Assembly: GCA_002989075.1 (NCBI GenBank)
Contig: PSQN01000017.1
Span: 3,913,453-3,977,452, forward strand
Origin: Arthonia radiata
Lineage: Eukaryota > Ascomycota > Arthoniomycetes > Arthoniales > Arthoniaceae
Direction of reading: 5' to 3'
DNA: 64,000 bases
Under the pieces are notes generated by a model. It was not told the origin of the DNA, did no database searches, and worked only from the letters and a program-made list of their open reading frames with translations. Each line of letters begins with the position of its first letter. Positions within the stretch are counted from its first letter, which is position 1. This document shows positions 12,101 through 22,724 of this stretch, one piece after another. A program made the translations under genes and the position numbers.

Positions 12101-13739
12101 ACGCAGTCCAGAGACTGCTGCGACCACACCTGCCTTGGGTGAGGAGGAGCTACCCGCTTCGAAGCTTGACTTTCAACGTGTGCTCCACATCGTCTCAGAA
12201 GAGAGTGGGGTTGCAGTGGAGGATCTTGACGATGATACCAACTTTGCCGACTCTGGCGTAGACTCTCTGCTCTCAATGGTCGTCGTAAGCCGTCTTCGAG
12301 ATGAGCTTGAGCTCGACATTCAGCATGAGTCATTGTTTCTTGAGTGTCCAACAGTGGTGGACCTAAAGAACGCCCTCTGTGGCCTCTCCAGTTACAGCGA
12401 TGTCGACGAACCAGGGCCAGATAAGAAGCCCAGTGCCACGTCCGCACCCCAAAGCACGGCTGCTGCAACTACCAAACAGGCCACGTCGCATCATGATCCA
12501 GTCAAAGCGTCTGCCCTCGCGGCTCGCAAAAAAGCAGTCGACGATCTTGTTCAGAAGTATACAGCCGGCTTTGCTGCGCCACCATCTTCACCTTCAGCTC
12601 CCGAAGCCGCCAGCAATGAGAAAGTCGTACTCGTGACAGGGGCGTCAGGGAGCCTGGGAGGTCACCTGGTCCATCACATCGCCCACCTTTCCGACGTCAA
12701 GACTGTAGTCTGCCTCAACCGCGAAAACAAGATGGAGCCATACGCCCGCCAGCAAACGGCCATGAGACAGAAGGGCATCCGCTCCTTCGACAAGATACGC
12801 GATAAGCTCCTGGTGCTACAGACGGACAGCGCCAAGCCACACTTTGGTCTCGATACTGGCGCGTACGAGAGACTCGCCAGCTCCGTCACGCACCTCGTCC
12901 ACAACGCCTGGCCCATGAGCGCCAAACGTCCCCTGTCCGGCTTCGAGTCCCAGTTCCAAGTCATGCGCAACCTTCTAGACTTCGCACGCGACGCCTCATC
13001 CCAGCGCCCAACCTCCTTCCACTTCAGCTTCCAAATGGTGTCGTCCGTCGGCGTCGTCGGCCACTACGGCCTAGGCAGCACCGACGCGAAGACGCTCGTC
13101 CCCGAAGAGCGCGTGACCATCGACGCCGTGCTCCCCAACGGCTACGGCGACGCCAAATGGGGCTGCGAGCGCATGCTCGACGCGACGCTGCACCAGCACC
13201 CCGCCCGCTTCCGCACCATGACCGTCCGCCTGGGCCAGATCGCAGGCTCCAAGACGAGCGGGTACTGGAACCCGATGGAGCACTTTGGGTTTCTCATCAA
13301 GTCGTCGCAGACGCTGGATGCGCTGCCGGATGTCGGCGGCACGGTGTACTGGACGCCGGTGAACGACATTGCGGGGGCGCTTTCGGATTTGGTGTTGGCT
13401 GAGCATGAGCCGCACGCGACGTATCATATTGAGAATCCTGCGGGGCAGCCGTGGCGTGAGGTCAATGCGGTGTTGAAGGACGCGTTGGGCATTTCCGATA
13501 TGATACCGTTTGGAGAGTGGGTGGAGCGCGTGCGGGCGGCACCGCAGCGCAATAATCCGGCTACGAATCTGTTGGAGTTCTTGGATGAGAATTATCTGAG
13601 GATGTCTTGCGGGGGGTTGGTGTTGGATGTGAAGAACGCGCTTGAGCACTCGAAGACACTGCGGGAAGTTGGTCCGGTGAGTGAGGAGGTGATTAGGAAG
13701 TACATTCATATTTGGAAGGAGATTGGGTTCCTGAACTGA
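6175..13739 (+). CDS. Non-reducing polyketide synthase, SAT-KS-MAT-PT-ACP-ACP-reductase
   Basis: This iterative PKS makes an aromatic polyketide. I join nine exons: 6175-6461, 6517-6790, 6846-8034, 8148-8282, 8420-8570, 8700-9522, 9663-11006, 11060-11611 and 11667-13739. All have GT-AG borders and the frame stays open for 2275 aa. The SAT domain (1-260) has Cys114 in GLCTG and His240 in [12 protein letters not shown] (372-800) has Cys542 in DTACSSS, His677 and His724. MAT (905-1220) has Ser1000 in GHSLGE. The product-template domain (1280-1585) has His1321 and Asp1508. The two ACPs have Ser1673 and Ser1785 in GVDSL. The terminal reductase (1905-2275) has TGASGSLGG plus Tyr2078/Lys2082. No methyltransferase or thioesterase is present. 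Reductive release would give an aldehyde, as in fusarubin-type synthases; the exact product is unknown. Confidence 0.93.
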
Positions 13740-15084
13740 CGCTCGAGCTCTGGGTGGGAGATGCATTACGGTAGTACTAGATTACAACGGCCAGGCTCAT
13801 GGACTTTCAACAACGCTCATTAGGATCTCGTGGTCTTTGACATTTGATATCGTTTGAATATTCCATCTCACTGCACAGCAAAGCCCACTCCTGGGTGAAC
13901 TTAGTCTGACGTAAACAACATCTCTCGGCAGCATCCACGAAAGCACTATAGCTCTACGGGAGTTTCAAAGCCAAGTCAAGGTTTCGATGGATGCTGAGGG
14001 AGTGTGATCCATCTAGCAAAGCGAGAATAGAGCCCACGACCGTGAAGATTCCCAGTAAAGAACCGGAGAACGCACTCACCAACATAACAACAGCACGCGA
14101 CCATACTTATCTTGCGATCTCCTTAGGTAATCACGAGTATACAGACGTCGGGCGGATGTTGCAAGGCTCGACGCATGCACGGATCTCGTCACGGAGCCCG
14201 GGTGCGCACACCGCCAGTAAGCACCGATCGGGCTACATGTCGGTCCACGAGCTGACACCTCCTCTGGATCTGCGCAGAGGTCCCTGCGTGGCTCACCCCG
14301 AACTTTTCTACCAACGGGATCGGGTTTGACGAAAGTCATGTGCAAACAGCGCGCAAGAGCGGTGCTAGCAGATCGAGTCGAGGTAATCCAGGGCGCGGGC
14401 CGTAGAAGTGCTGGCGGACTTTAAGAGTCAAGTTAGCGATGGAGAACGCTGGTCAAGAGCCCGCCGTCGATGCAGTTGTTAAACGAACTCTGATGGCTGG
14501 CTCTGGGCCGTCATCACGCCACATCATCTACACCATGCAAAGAGAAATATTCTAGACGCAGTCGAGAGACGGGGTTAGTATCTATGCTCAAAGGTATCGA
14601 TGGCTCAAGTGTACTGGAAGGAGATGATTGTAGTCTGCAGCGAAGTTAGTAACTCTGGTCCTGTACGCGAACAACGACTCTTCTCCGTCCTCGCTGCACT
14701 TGCTCCAAAAGGCTGCTCATTCGGTCAGACTCAATGGAGTACAACAGCTGAGCCGAGCATGACATTGACTTGTGTTGTATCTGTCGGGGTCTAGTCCGGA
14801 GAGCGAAGGTGCTGCTTCATTGGCTGTCACCCTTGACTCACCGATATCTGCGCCAATCTACACTAAACTCCGCTCGGAACGCAAACAAATGTTAGGTCAA
14901 TTGTGCCCTATTGGTTAAAACAGATCAGCTTCTTAATTACGTTCCAATGATCACTGTGCTGTGGCACCCTTGATTGACTTCGATCGGAGCTTGCCGAGGA
15001 GGAACCTTTGCGTCTACTTCTTGAATATGCTTCGAGGCTCAGACTCACCTATCTCCGCAGCTGTTTTGCTAGAGATCCAGCGAC
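13740..15084. other. Intergenic between PKS and transporter
   Basis: I recognise no gene here. It should contain the PKS terminator region and the transporter promoter. One TCG-N5-CGA match (14240-14250, TCGGTCCACGA) lies about 835 bp before the transporter start; alone it could be chance. Confidence 0.55.
14240..14250. promoter_or_regulatory. Possible AflR-type site upstream of transporter
   Basis: This is an exact TCG-N5-CGA match in the PKS-transporter gap. It has no wider dyad and is distant from the transporter start, so support is weaker than for the two sites before the PKS. Confidence 0.3.
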
Positions 15085-16810
15085 ATGGCTTCAAACTCAC
15101 ACGACTCCGGCCAATCGAGGTCAAGCAATGGTTTCCTAGGAAGGTCACCAAAGGAGGACGTCGATCTGACCCCAAAGAACGCTTCTTCCGAGCATGTCTT
15201 CAACAACGAAGGGAAGACTGAGCGAGGTGATACGCTTTCTGATGACAGTCTGTCTAGCCCAGCTCCGGAATGGGTCCATCGTTCACAACGTCGAGGGCTG
15301 TTTGGACGCTTCACAATCGTTCCTGAGGTCGCCAACGCGTACAATTACCCCAACGGTATCAAATGGATGATGACCTCCCTCGTGGCCGTGGCTGGTATAA
15401 CATCGGCAATGGGCTCTTCTATCTTCTATCGTAAGTCGTCGGAGAGTGCTGTTTTTGGCGCCCGTCACCGTGTAGACTAACACTCCTGGTAGCTGCTCTC
15501 AGTGAGGTGGCCAAGGACCTGAATACCTCACAGACCGTTACTAATTTGTCGTCGGCGTTCTACATGCTTGCAATGGCGTTCTCTCCGCTATGGTGGCGAG
15601 TTACTCCAGGTGTGCGTTACGCTTGGAATGCGAATGCTGAACGCCACGCAGGTCCTCCTTCTCCGAGACTTTGGGACGACGCACCATCTACATCATCTCC
15701 TTCTCGCTCTTTCTAGTTTTCTCCATCATCAGCGCCGTCAGTGTCAACATCGCCATGCTCATTGTTTTCCGCATTCTCAGCGGAGCGGCAGCAGCCTCGG
15801 TACAGGCTGTTGGAGCTGGCACTGCGGCCGACGTGTGGGAACCCAAAGAACGAGGTCGTGCGATGGGACTGTTCTATATCGGCCCCGTCTGCGGACCAGG
15901 CCTTGCTCCTATTATTGGAGGTGCGTTGACGCAGGGCCTCGGTTGGCGAAGCACGCTGTGGTTTCTTGCGATCTTTGGTGGGGTCATCCTCGTTTTAATC
16001 TTTTTCCTGCTTCCAGAGACAGTAGCGAGGAGCGGTGAGGGGAAGGGCGAGACCGTGTTGGGCGCCAAAGGCGTCTTCAAGAAATTTGTTGATCCTCTCA
16101 AGATTGTTGGCCTGCTGCAGTATCCGTCCATCTTCGTGGCTGTTATGGCGGCCGCCACTTCATTTGGCGCGCTTTTCCTGATCGACGTCTCAATTCAAGC
16201 CAACTTCAAAGATTTGCCTTACAAGTTTAACGACATCGAAGTCGGACTCCTGTACCTGGCGCCCACTCTCGGTTACGCGGTGACTTCGATCCTGGGTGGG
16301 CGCTGGGTAGACTACATTATGAAGCGCGAGGCTCACAAGGCAGGCAGATATGACAAGGACGGAAAGCCGATATACCTCCCGGAAGACCGCCTCAAAGAAA
16401 ACATCTTGATTGGAGCTTTGCTCTACCCAGCTGCGATGATCTGGTATGGCTGGGTGGTCGAGAAAGGCGTCCATTGGATTGTGTCTTGCATCGCCAACTT
16501 CTGCTTCGGCCTCGGGTGTATGCTCGTATTTGGCGCCATCAACACTGTTCTGACCGAGTTCACTCCCAAGCGATCCTCTCATGGTGTGGCTCTTAACAAC
16601 TTCGTGCGAAACGCGTTTGCGTGCATCGCCGCGGTGATCACGCAGCCATTGCTCGATGCAATGGGTGTCGGCTGGATGATGACGATGTTCGGGCTGTTGG
16701 CATTGGTAGTGAGCGTTGGATGCTTTCTGGCGCTTCGGTGGCTTGGCCCGCGGTGGAGAGTGAACATGGACAAGAAGCTAGACACTCAGCAACCAGCGCC
16801 AAAGAACTAG
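15085..16810 (+). CDS. MFS transporter, DHA1 drug:H+ antiporter type
   Basis: The predicted protein is 535 aa from three exons: 15085-15430, 15493-15595 and 15652-16810. A hydrophilic N-terminus of about 90 residues precedes the first membrane segment (NGIKWMMTSLVAVAGI). The family's ALSEVAKDL...SPLWWSSFSETLGRRTIY stretch between helices 2 and 3 follows, then RILSGAAAASVQAVGAG and about 12 membrane segments in total. The second intron fits reading phase and homology only as a GC-AG intron (donor GCGAGT at 15596, acceptor at 15650-15651); a GT donor three bases earlier would lose one conserved Trp. Such carriers often export cluster products from the plasma membrane. Position next to the PKS supports that role, but the substrate is unknown. 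Confidence 0.87.
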
Positions 16811-17283
16811 TCAAGTTGTCCACTGCCGGTGAGGATAGCCGAATGCTGTGAGGCTCCTAAATCATGAAAAGAAATTGTACGCCAACCCATGTCAAGACCA
16901 TGAGATCAGAATCGAGATCACTCGTTCACTGCGTGTCTAACTCGGTCTTCTCGTGCACTGATCCTGCTGGGACATGTCGCAGAGGAAGTCCGCGCCAAGA
17001 CTGAGTAGCAGTATATGCTATTGTGGCATTTAATCCGGCCGAAAGCTGGGCAGGCTAGTGCACGATAACTGACACTGCAGCACGTCCAGCCGTACTGAAA
17101 CATCATGCTGCCACTTCTCGCTCACTCTCATGCATTGCGCATTTACAGTCCCCTCTGCACGGGCGCTCCTTGATGCCACGAGACAACTCGCGATTGAAGA
17201 CGGATCGATTAAGCTCGAATCATTTTAATGTGGTAGAATACTATAGGCATGCAGCGTTCCTTCAGGCCATCGAGCTATCCTCA
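16811..17283. other. Intergenic, nothing recognised
   Basis: These 473 bp lie between the transporter and the convergent SRR1-like gene. I see no gene or RNA; this is presumably both 3' ends and the right boundary of the metabolite cluster. Confidence 0.55.
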
Positions 17284-18371
17284 CTATTTGCCGGTGCTGC
17301 GCACCCAGTACTCAAAGCGATTAATTGCTGGACCAAGCGGCTCGTCACTATCAGAGCCCGAACCAGGAACGCGAGCAACCTTCTGGAAATCACCAACCTT
17401 CTCAAACCCACCGCGCAGATCTCCAATCAGTTTCTCCGCCGCTTTCACATTTTTCTGGTAACATGCCTTGACGACCTCCTCATATATTTCGACTCCCTCG
17501 GGAGTCGCCGTTGACAACTCCGTAGTGAGTATGCTTAGTGGCCGCGAAGACTCTTCGAACAGCGCTGGTGGATACTCGTCCATCTCCAGGCATGGTGTAA
17601 AAACAATGCTGTTGCGGGTGATAAGTGTGCCCTCGTCGGCTATCAAACTGGAAGCCTCAATACCCCACTGCAGCAGTACTTCTTCGTCGTCTTTCGTGAA
17701 AACAGGATCGCGAGCGAACGATCTCCGTGGCTCCGGCTCGGACCCCACTTGTTGTCCCTGAGCGTTCGATACCAGCTTCGCGAGTTCAAGTATGATGAGC
17801 ATTTGTACGATGACGTTTATGTGGCTATCCTCTCTGGCAGGTCCGGAGTGCCTTCCTCCAAGGAGCCCAATCCGAGACAGACGACGTTGCTGACAAGCTT
17901 GAGTAGCTCCGGCTTGCCCTGGACAATGCCTTTCAGGCGCGTCTGATATCGTGAGCCTTCCCAGAAACGCTGTTTCTCCAGGATATTCTTGACTGTTCGC
18001 TTCTGCAGGTCGATGTTGCGATCGGTTCGAGGCGAGGCGTGAGGATTCGGGGGATCGTTTCTTTGCAAGACTTCAACCTGGAAGATCCTCCCAGGATGCT
18101 GATGCCAGTCTTGGTCGGTCATGGCTTGGCAGCGTGAGTTATACTTTTCAGCAGATATTGGAATGAACTCTTGAGATGGTGCGGCGTTGTCGAGAGTTCT
18201 GATGCAATTGAAGCGACTATGGATACGGGCATCCAGAGCGACATCAGTCACCACTTTATAGACGTGTGCGATGTCCATACACCTCTGCCGGCTGTGAACG
18301 GTCACGGCCAGCACAGGAAAGAAGCGGGGGACCAGCCATGGGTATCCTCGCCTTCGAGCGCCGCCGTACAT
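17284..18371 (-). pseudogene. SRR1-like domain gene, frameshifted
   Basis: Two minus-strand frames make up one SRR1-like protein (a family named after a plant clock/phytochrome factor and also found in fungi). The upstream frame, read from ATG codons at 18371 or 18278, ends in KLVSNVVCLGLGSLEEGTPD, the family's VCLGLGSL core, followed by DLPERIAT. The downstream frame resumes at once with HINVIVQMLIILELAKLV, then DPVFTKDDEEVLLQWGIEAS and NSIVFTPC, which continue the same domain to a stop at 17284. The join at about 17811-17817 leaves no room for an intron. Either about two bases are missing, in a CACA-like context, or the assembly is wrong there. The function of fungal members is unclear. The N-terminus is uncertain. 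Confidence 0.6.
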
Positions 18372-18938
18372 AAGCCGCGCTTGGAAGCGCCGCTCGCCCA
18401 CGCGCGCATCAAATCGACAAGGTGAGGATGGCCACGGTCTTGAAAGGTTGTTCAAGAATAAGTTCCCGAGAACGGCTGTCGACGCTGCAAGCGACGCACT
18501 CAGTCAATTTTTGCTTGCGTTTTTGCAGTCCTTTGTCGAACAATCAGAAGGAGCGAACAAACCTCCAAGGGTGACGCTGGCGCACTGCGTTGCATGGACG
18601 AGTTAAAGTATTCAATTACTCGGGGGCGTCGCTTCCGGGCCTTCTTTGCCCTCAGAGCTACCAACATCGTAGTTCTCAGAGCTTTCACGCGACTGTTGTG
18701 TGTAGCTGCTATCAGAGCTGTCATCACACCCATGATCATGGCCATCCGGAACGTGCTCACGTTCAAATAGGTGGTGAAAGAGCCCGTGACGGCCTCGACT
18801 GTCGCCTTCAGACTGGCAATGAAGGCAAGCAGGAAGGTGCCCTGTCATCCGAAGATGCTTAATCGGTGCCTTTGGCGTGCACAGATCTATGCTCGGCTAG
18901 AGTAGAGGTCAGTAGCATCGCCCAAAAGGCAGGACTCG
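18372..18938. other. Intergenic, nothing recognised
   Basis: Only short overlapping frames without domains occur here. The stretch should include the promoter of the SRR1-like gene and the 3' end of the first tandem-family gene. Confidence 0.5.
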
Positions 18939-19412
18939 TCATGATCTGACCTGGTCTTCCCGCGGGTTGCTCATTCCCACAATATCCACCATCTCATTGA
19001 GTCTTTCCTGCTGGCGACCATCTTTAGAAACGTGGATTACTTCAGAGTCCCGAGCACCAGTCTTGTCAATGAGTGCGGCACCCCTCTCATCTTCGCAGTA
19101 GATACGAATGACGTCGCTGATGCCATGCTCTTTTCTTTCGTACTCGCTGCAAACGGCGTTCAGTAAGCCGCACCGCACTGGTAGCTTGGCCCCATGCCTA
19201 TTGAAGACGCCTCACCTGACAAACACCGTGTCCACGACATTTAGACCAAAAACTCTCTCCACCTCTTCCTCAGTCCGCTGGCTGAAGTCGCAAAAGTGGC
19301 ACGCGAGACCTTCGCAATGCTTATCGGTTTCCCACTCTCTTAAGACATGTTCGCTGATGTGGATGTGGATGCCGCTTGGTAGCGCTTCGATGACATCGGC
19401 GTGGTCACTCAT
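18939..19412 (-). CDS. Tandem-family small protein, copy 1 (function unknown)
   Basis: The predicted protein is 134 aa from two exons, 19412-19216 and 19146-18939, with a 69-nt GT-AG intron in phase 2. I do not recognise the family. Exon 1 begins MSDHADVIEALPSGIHIHIS and contains TDKH and the acidic EEEVERV; it ends in a beta-like DTVFV. Exon 2 contains SDVIRIYCEDERGAAL and EVIHVSKD. There is no signal peptide or membrane segment, and the protein is acidic. Copy 2 (about 850 bp upstream) matches closely in GIHIHIS, DVI-IYCED and HVxKD, with the intron at the same codon. Conservation of both intron and motifs is the main reason to call it a gene. An upstream open stretch lacks an ATG, so the start is the first in-frame methionine. 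Confidence 0.6.
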
Positions 19413-20262
19413 CTTGTCTAGTCCGAGGCCTCGATCGAGGAGCTCTTTGAGTGCAATTCCAGTAGGCGATGTGAGAGTCAATGTTACAATAAGACGAAAG
19501 AGTCAGATGTTATACGAACACCTTTCGTGCTGATAACTTTTCCCCTCCACACCGCCCCTAGCTCAGACAGAACACTCTGTCACGAGCCCCCAATGTCGCC
19601 GAAACCGTCAGAATTTGAGGTTCCTTCTCAACGGCCAAAGAACAGATACTTGCGTCTCACGATCTCTCTCAGGAGGGGCGATGTCTCAAGAAGCGAAGTT
19701 CTCCTCAAATTTCTTGAAGATTTTGGGTATACCTGTATGCGGTGAGATAGCGTGTTTGTACACGCTATTTGGCGCTAGAAGACCAGGTCTTTGCGTAACA
19801 AGAGCGTTAACCAGATTAGAAAGCATGAGGACCTGCAAACCTCATGTTTCCGTAACATCATTCAGGATGATTATCTGCAACTCGCAGATCCACGTAGAGG
19901 AGCAAGCAAGCAAAGGATCAATCCGTACAGTATCAAGCATTGATCTGGGCCTGCACGTGACGGCAAGCGTCGCCTGCTTGGGACTGCATTTATGTCGGCA
20001 ATAGCTTTTGAATTTCTTCTTCGTCCGCTGTTCAACTAAACCTTTGAATTTAGCCACCCTTGCAACCTCCGAATAAAGCTTTCCTCTCCACCATGGCCGT
20101 GATGGGCAGGATGGTCGCTGTGGACCTGACAGCGAAAGCACGGCGGTAAGCGATTACTTTGACGAAGATGCGCGATCGGCCCGGAGGGCACGACTATACT
20201 TGTGTCCGGATTCTCCGGGTCTTCCAGCTAAATTGCAGTCAGTAAAACTGTCAGATGTTGTC
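19413..20262. other. Spacer between tandem copies 1 and 2
   Basis: I see no complete gene. The minus frame at 19842-20141 shows none of the family motifs. Presumed promoter of copy 1 and 3' flank of copy 2. Confidence 0.45.
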
Positions 20263-20735
20263 TCAAGACATCCTGTTCTGGGTTCCAAGCAAAATGCCTA
20301 CCGTGTTCTCATCGATCAGTACATCTAGCTTTGACTGCTGTGCAACATCTTTCGCGACGTGTAAGCTTTCTTTGCCTGTCCTGCCGGCGAGTGCAACGCC
20401 TTGCTTGTCTTCGCAGTAGATGATGATCACGTCGTAGATTTTGTCCACTCTCCTTAGGTATTGGCTGCGTTAACACATGTAGTCAGCGATGGCTACTCAC
20501 AGATCAGGCGCTCTAATTCAGTATCAAAAACACACCTTATCAAGACTGTATTAACATGTTTTAACTCGGGAATCTTGTTCACCTCATACTCGATGCGATG
20601 GCTAAATTCAGGGAGGAAATACCTCATGCCTACCGAACCATGGCCGTGGTTCCATTGGTCTTCGACTTCCTCGGAGATGTGGATGTGAATTCTGCCTTGT
20701 GCCTTTTCGATTGGGTCCTCGGTGTGGGTACGCAT
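20263..20735 (-). CDS. Tandem-family small protein, copy 2 (function unknown)
   Basis: The predicted protein is 133 aa from exons 20735-20536 and 20464-20263, with a 71-nt phase-2 intron. Exon 1 begins MRTHTEDPIEKAQGRIHIHI and continues SEEVEDQW, with EYEVNKI near its end and NTVLI at the splice. Exon 2 reads SQYLRRVDKIYDVIIIYCED and later SLHVAKDVAQQ. These align with copy 1 over nearly the whole length, including lengths on both sides of the intron (134 against 133 aa). No catalytic motif, signal peptide or membrane segment is visible. The alternating hydrophobic pattern suggests two beta-strand-rich halves. The function is unknown. Confidence 0.6.
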
Positions 20736-21773
20736 ATTGTGGGATGGCGCAAGATTTCGGGGTTGGGCGGAATTTAGCGTCAAAAGTATGAAAGACGTTG
20801 AGATGCTGCAAGACAGATCGGGTGCTTATCAGTCGAATATGAGCTAGGCCATATCTCAGACAGAACACTGTGTCATGAAAGTAAGAAAGCGGAGGATGCA
20901 TCAGGAATCCCTGATCCTCTTCCATGGAGAAGACGTGGTGTCTCGCGCCCCATGCACACATCAGAATACGCACCCACGTCATCACTGAGCACTGCAATTG
21001 CGAATCTTAGAAGTCGCCTTCAAGTAAGAACGGCGCGTTCTGAGGCTTATGAGCCTCTGCGAGGTCTCAGCCGCTCAACTCCGGTGACGCCTTCCAAGGC
21101 TTTACGTCTCACGCTGCGGGTCTCTTGGTGCGAATTTTCTCCTGTGAAGCTCACTCCATCCGACTGACCATCATGTCGAACGCCTTGTCTTTCTTCAGAG
21201 CCCGCATAACCATGCTCAAACCCATGTGAAGAGCTTTATGAGCTGAAATTCGATCTCCTAGTGTCTAGAAAGAGGTGCCGAAGATCCGCGAGTCGGTGAT
21301 ATGAGTGCCGTCTCTGACGTGGATGATGAAGATCTTGATTGTGACATTCTGACCCGCGCAGATCGGGTTCAGATCGAGTCCGAGTATCATTGCTGAGGCG
21401 GCTTCGACTATCGTCGTTGAGGTACTGGGGGTTGCATCGGTCCTTGTAAATTTACAAAGGCTTCGTAAAGCCTTGAAGAGGAGAAGTATGACAAGTTGAA
21501 GATGATGAGCTTGCTAGCAGTCAGTGTTCCCATTCAACCAGATTCAGCAAATCCGGACTGCTGTCTCGATCGGTGCCACAGCGCTCAAGACCCACCTGCA
21601 GTCAGTTGATCAGCTGAATTGGGAAGAGAGTAGGTCCATCTGGACGCCATCACTAGAAGACCTCGCATCAACGCGCTGTTGACGGACGACTCGATTCAAT
21701 TCGATCCAGCCCTCAACTTGCCTTGACCTGATCCGCCCTTGTCCGATCGAAATACTGCCATCACTCAATCTGA
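20736..21773. other. Spacer between tandem copies 2 and 3, possible relic exon
   Basis: There is no complete gene. An open minus-strand frame without a start codon ends at 21265-21267. It reads ATPSTSTTIVEAASAMILG, then NVTIKIFIIHVRDGTHI. The beta-strand-like pattern recalls exon 2 of the neighbours, but I cannot align it with confidence. It may be a decayed extra copy. Confidence 0.35.
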
Positions 21774-22217
21774 CTAGCCCTTAGGGGCTTTGTCATCGGT
21801 CTTAGGGCCAATCCTGTTGATAGTGAACCTTCCGGCAGGTGCAAAGTTCTTAAGCATTTCGCACTCGACGTGCGCCGTCTCCGCACCGTCTTCTGACTTC
21901 TGATATCCACTAAAATCATCGTCAGCGGGCCCCCAAGAGCCAACAATGCTTGGAGTATACTGATAACGCTGACGAACTCACTAGATAACTGCCCGCTTCG
22001 GCCGAGATCTCAGGAAGTCTTTCCAAGATCTCATACGCTCTATCTCAGATTTGAAGTCATGCTTGATCCGGCCCACGAAGTCTTCCACCAATGCGTCGTA
22101 GTGTTTGGTGTTGCGCCATTGTCTGTCCATGTCACGCATGACTAACACATGTGGATGTGAATCCTCTGAGAGGACAACGAGCTCTCGCTCTCGCGTCTGC
22201 TTATTGAAGTCCGCCAT
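21774..22217 (-). CDS. Tandem-family small protein, copy 3 (divergent, function unknown)
   Basis: The predicted protein is 123 aa from exons 22217-21982 and 21909-21774, with a 72-nt intron again in phase 2. Exon 1 starts MADFNKQTRERELVVLSEDS. HPHVLVMRDMDRQWRNTKHY then fits the GIHIHISEHVLREWETDKH block of copy 1, and FKSEIERM fits its EEEVERV. The splice falls after RAVI, matching TVFV and TVLI in copies 1 and 2. Exon 2 (GYQKSEDGAETAHVECEMLK) is more divergent and ends in a Lys-rich tail. The same strand, similar size, shared intron phase and partial motif match support common descent. No function can be assigned. Confidence 0.5.
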
Positions 22218-22724
22218 GGTTACAAGGTAGGTTCCTAAACTTTGCTCTGTCAAAGGATACGTATGTCAGAATGAGAGGTATCGGTACCTTGTGCTAAGTT
22301 AGTCAAAACCCTGAGCACTACCCGTGACGTGATATAGGCTTATGCAACATGTACAAGCAGTCGTGGGATTCGAGGGATCCAGGATTGGCCAGCTCAGCGC
22401 TTTGGATCCTTCGGAAGGGTTACTATAGCACGTATTCTCCGTACTATCGGGTTTGCACCTCAGTCTTACACTGCATCGAATGCGCTTAAAAGCGGCCAAT
22501 GGTAATATCGAGCGCGCTTTCAGGACGATCACATTGGTCATCTACCAAACTTTGACGGCGTCGACAGCCTAGTTCCCATCAATCCACAACGTCTGCTATA
22601 GCTTGGGTCAGTCCTAAAACGCACGAGATTTCACTCGAATGTACTGAACGCACATGAACATCACCTTCGCAAATATCGACAGTCACATTTCCCTTCGCCT
22701 CCTCCTCGCTGAACTGCTTGACAA

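Noticed and set aside
13071-13766. 231-codon minus frame opposite the PKS reductase domain
   Set aside because: It is antisense to a conserved catalytic domain and Arg/His-rich as expected from GC-rich third positions; no domain.
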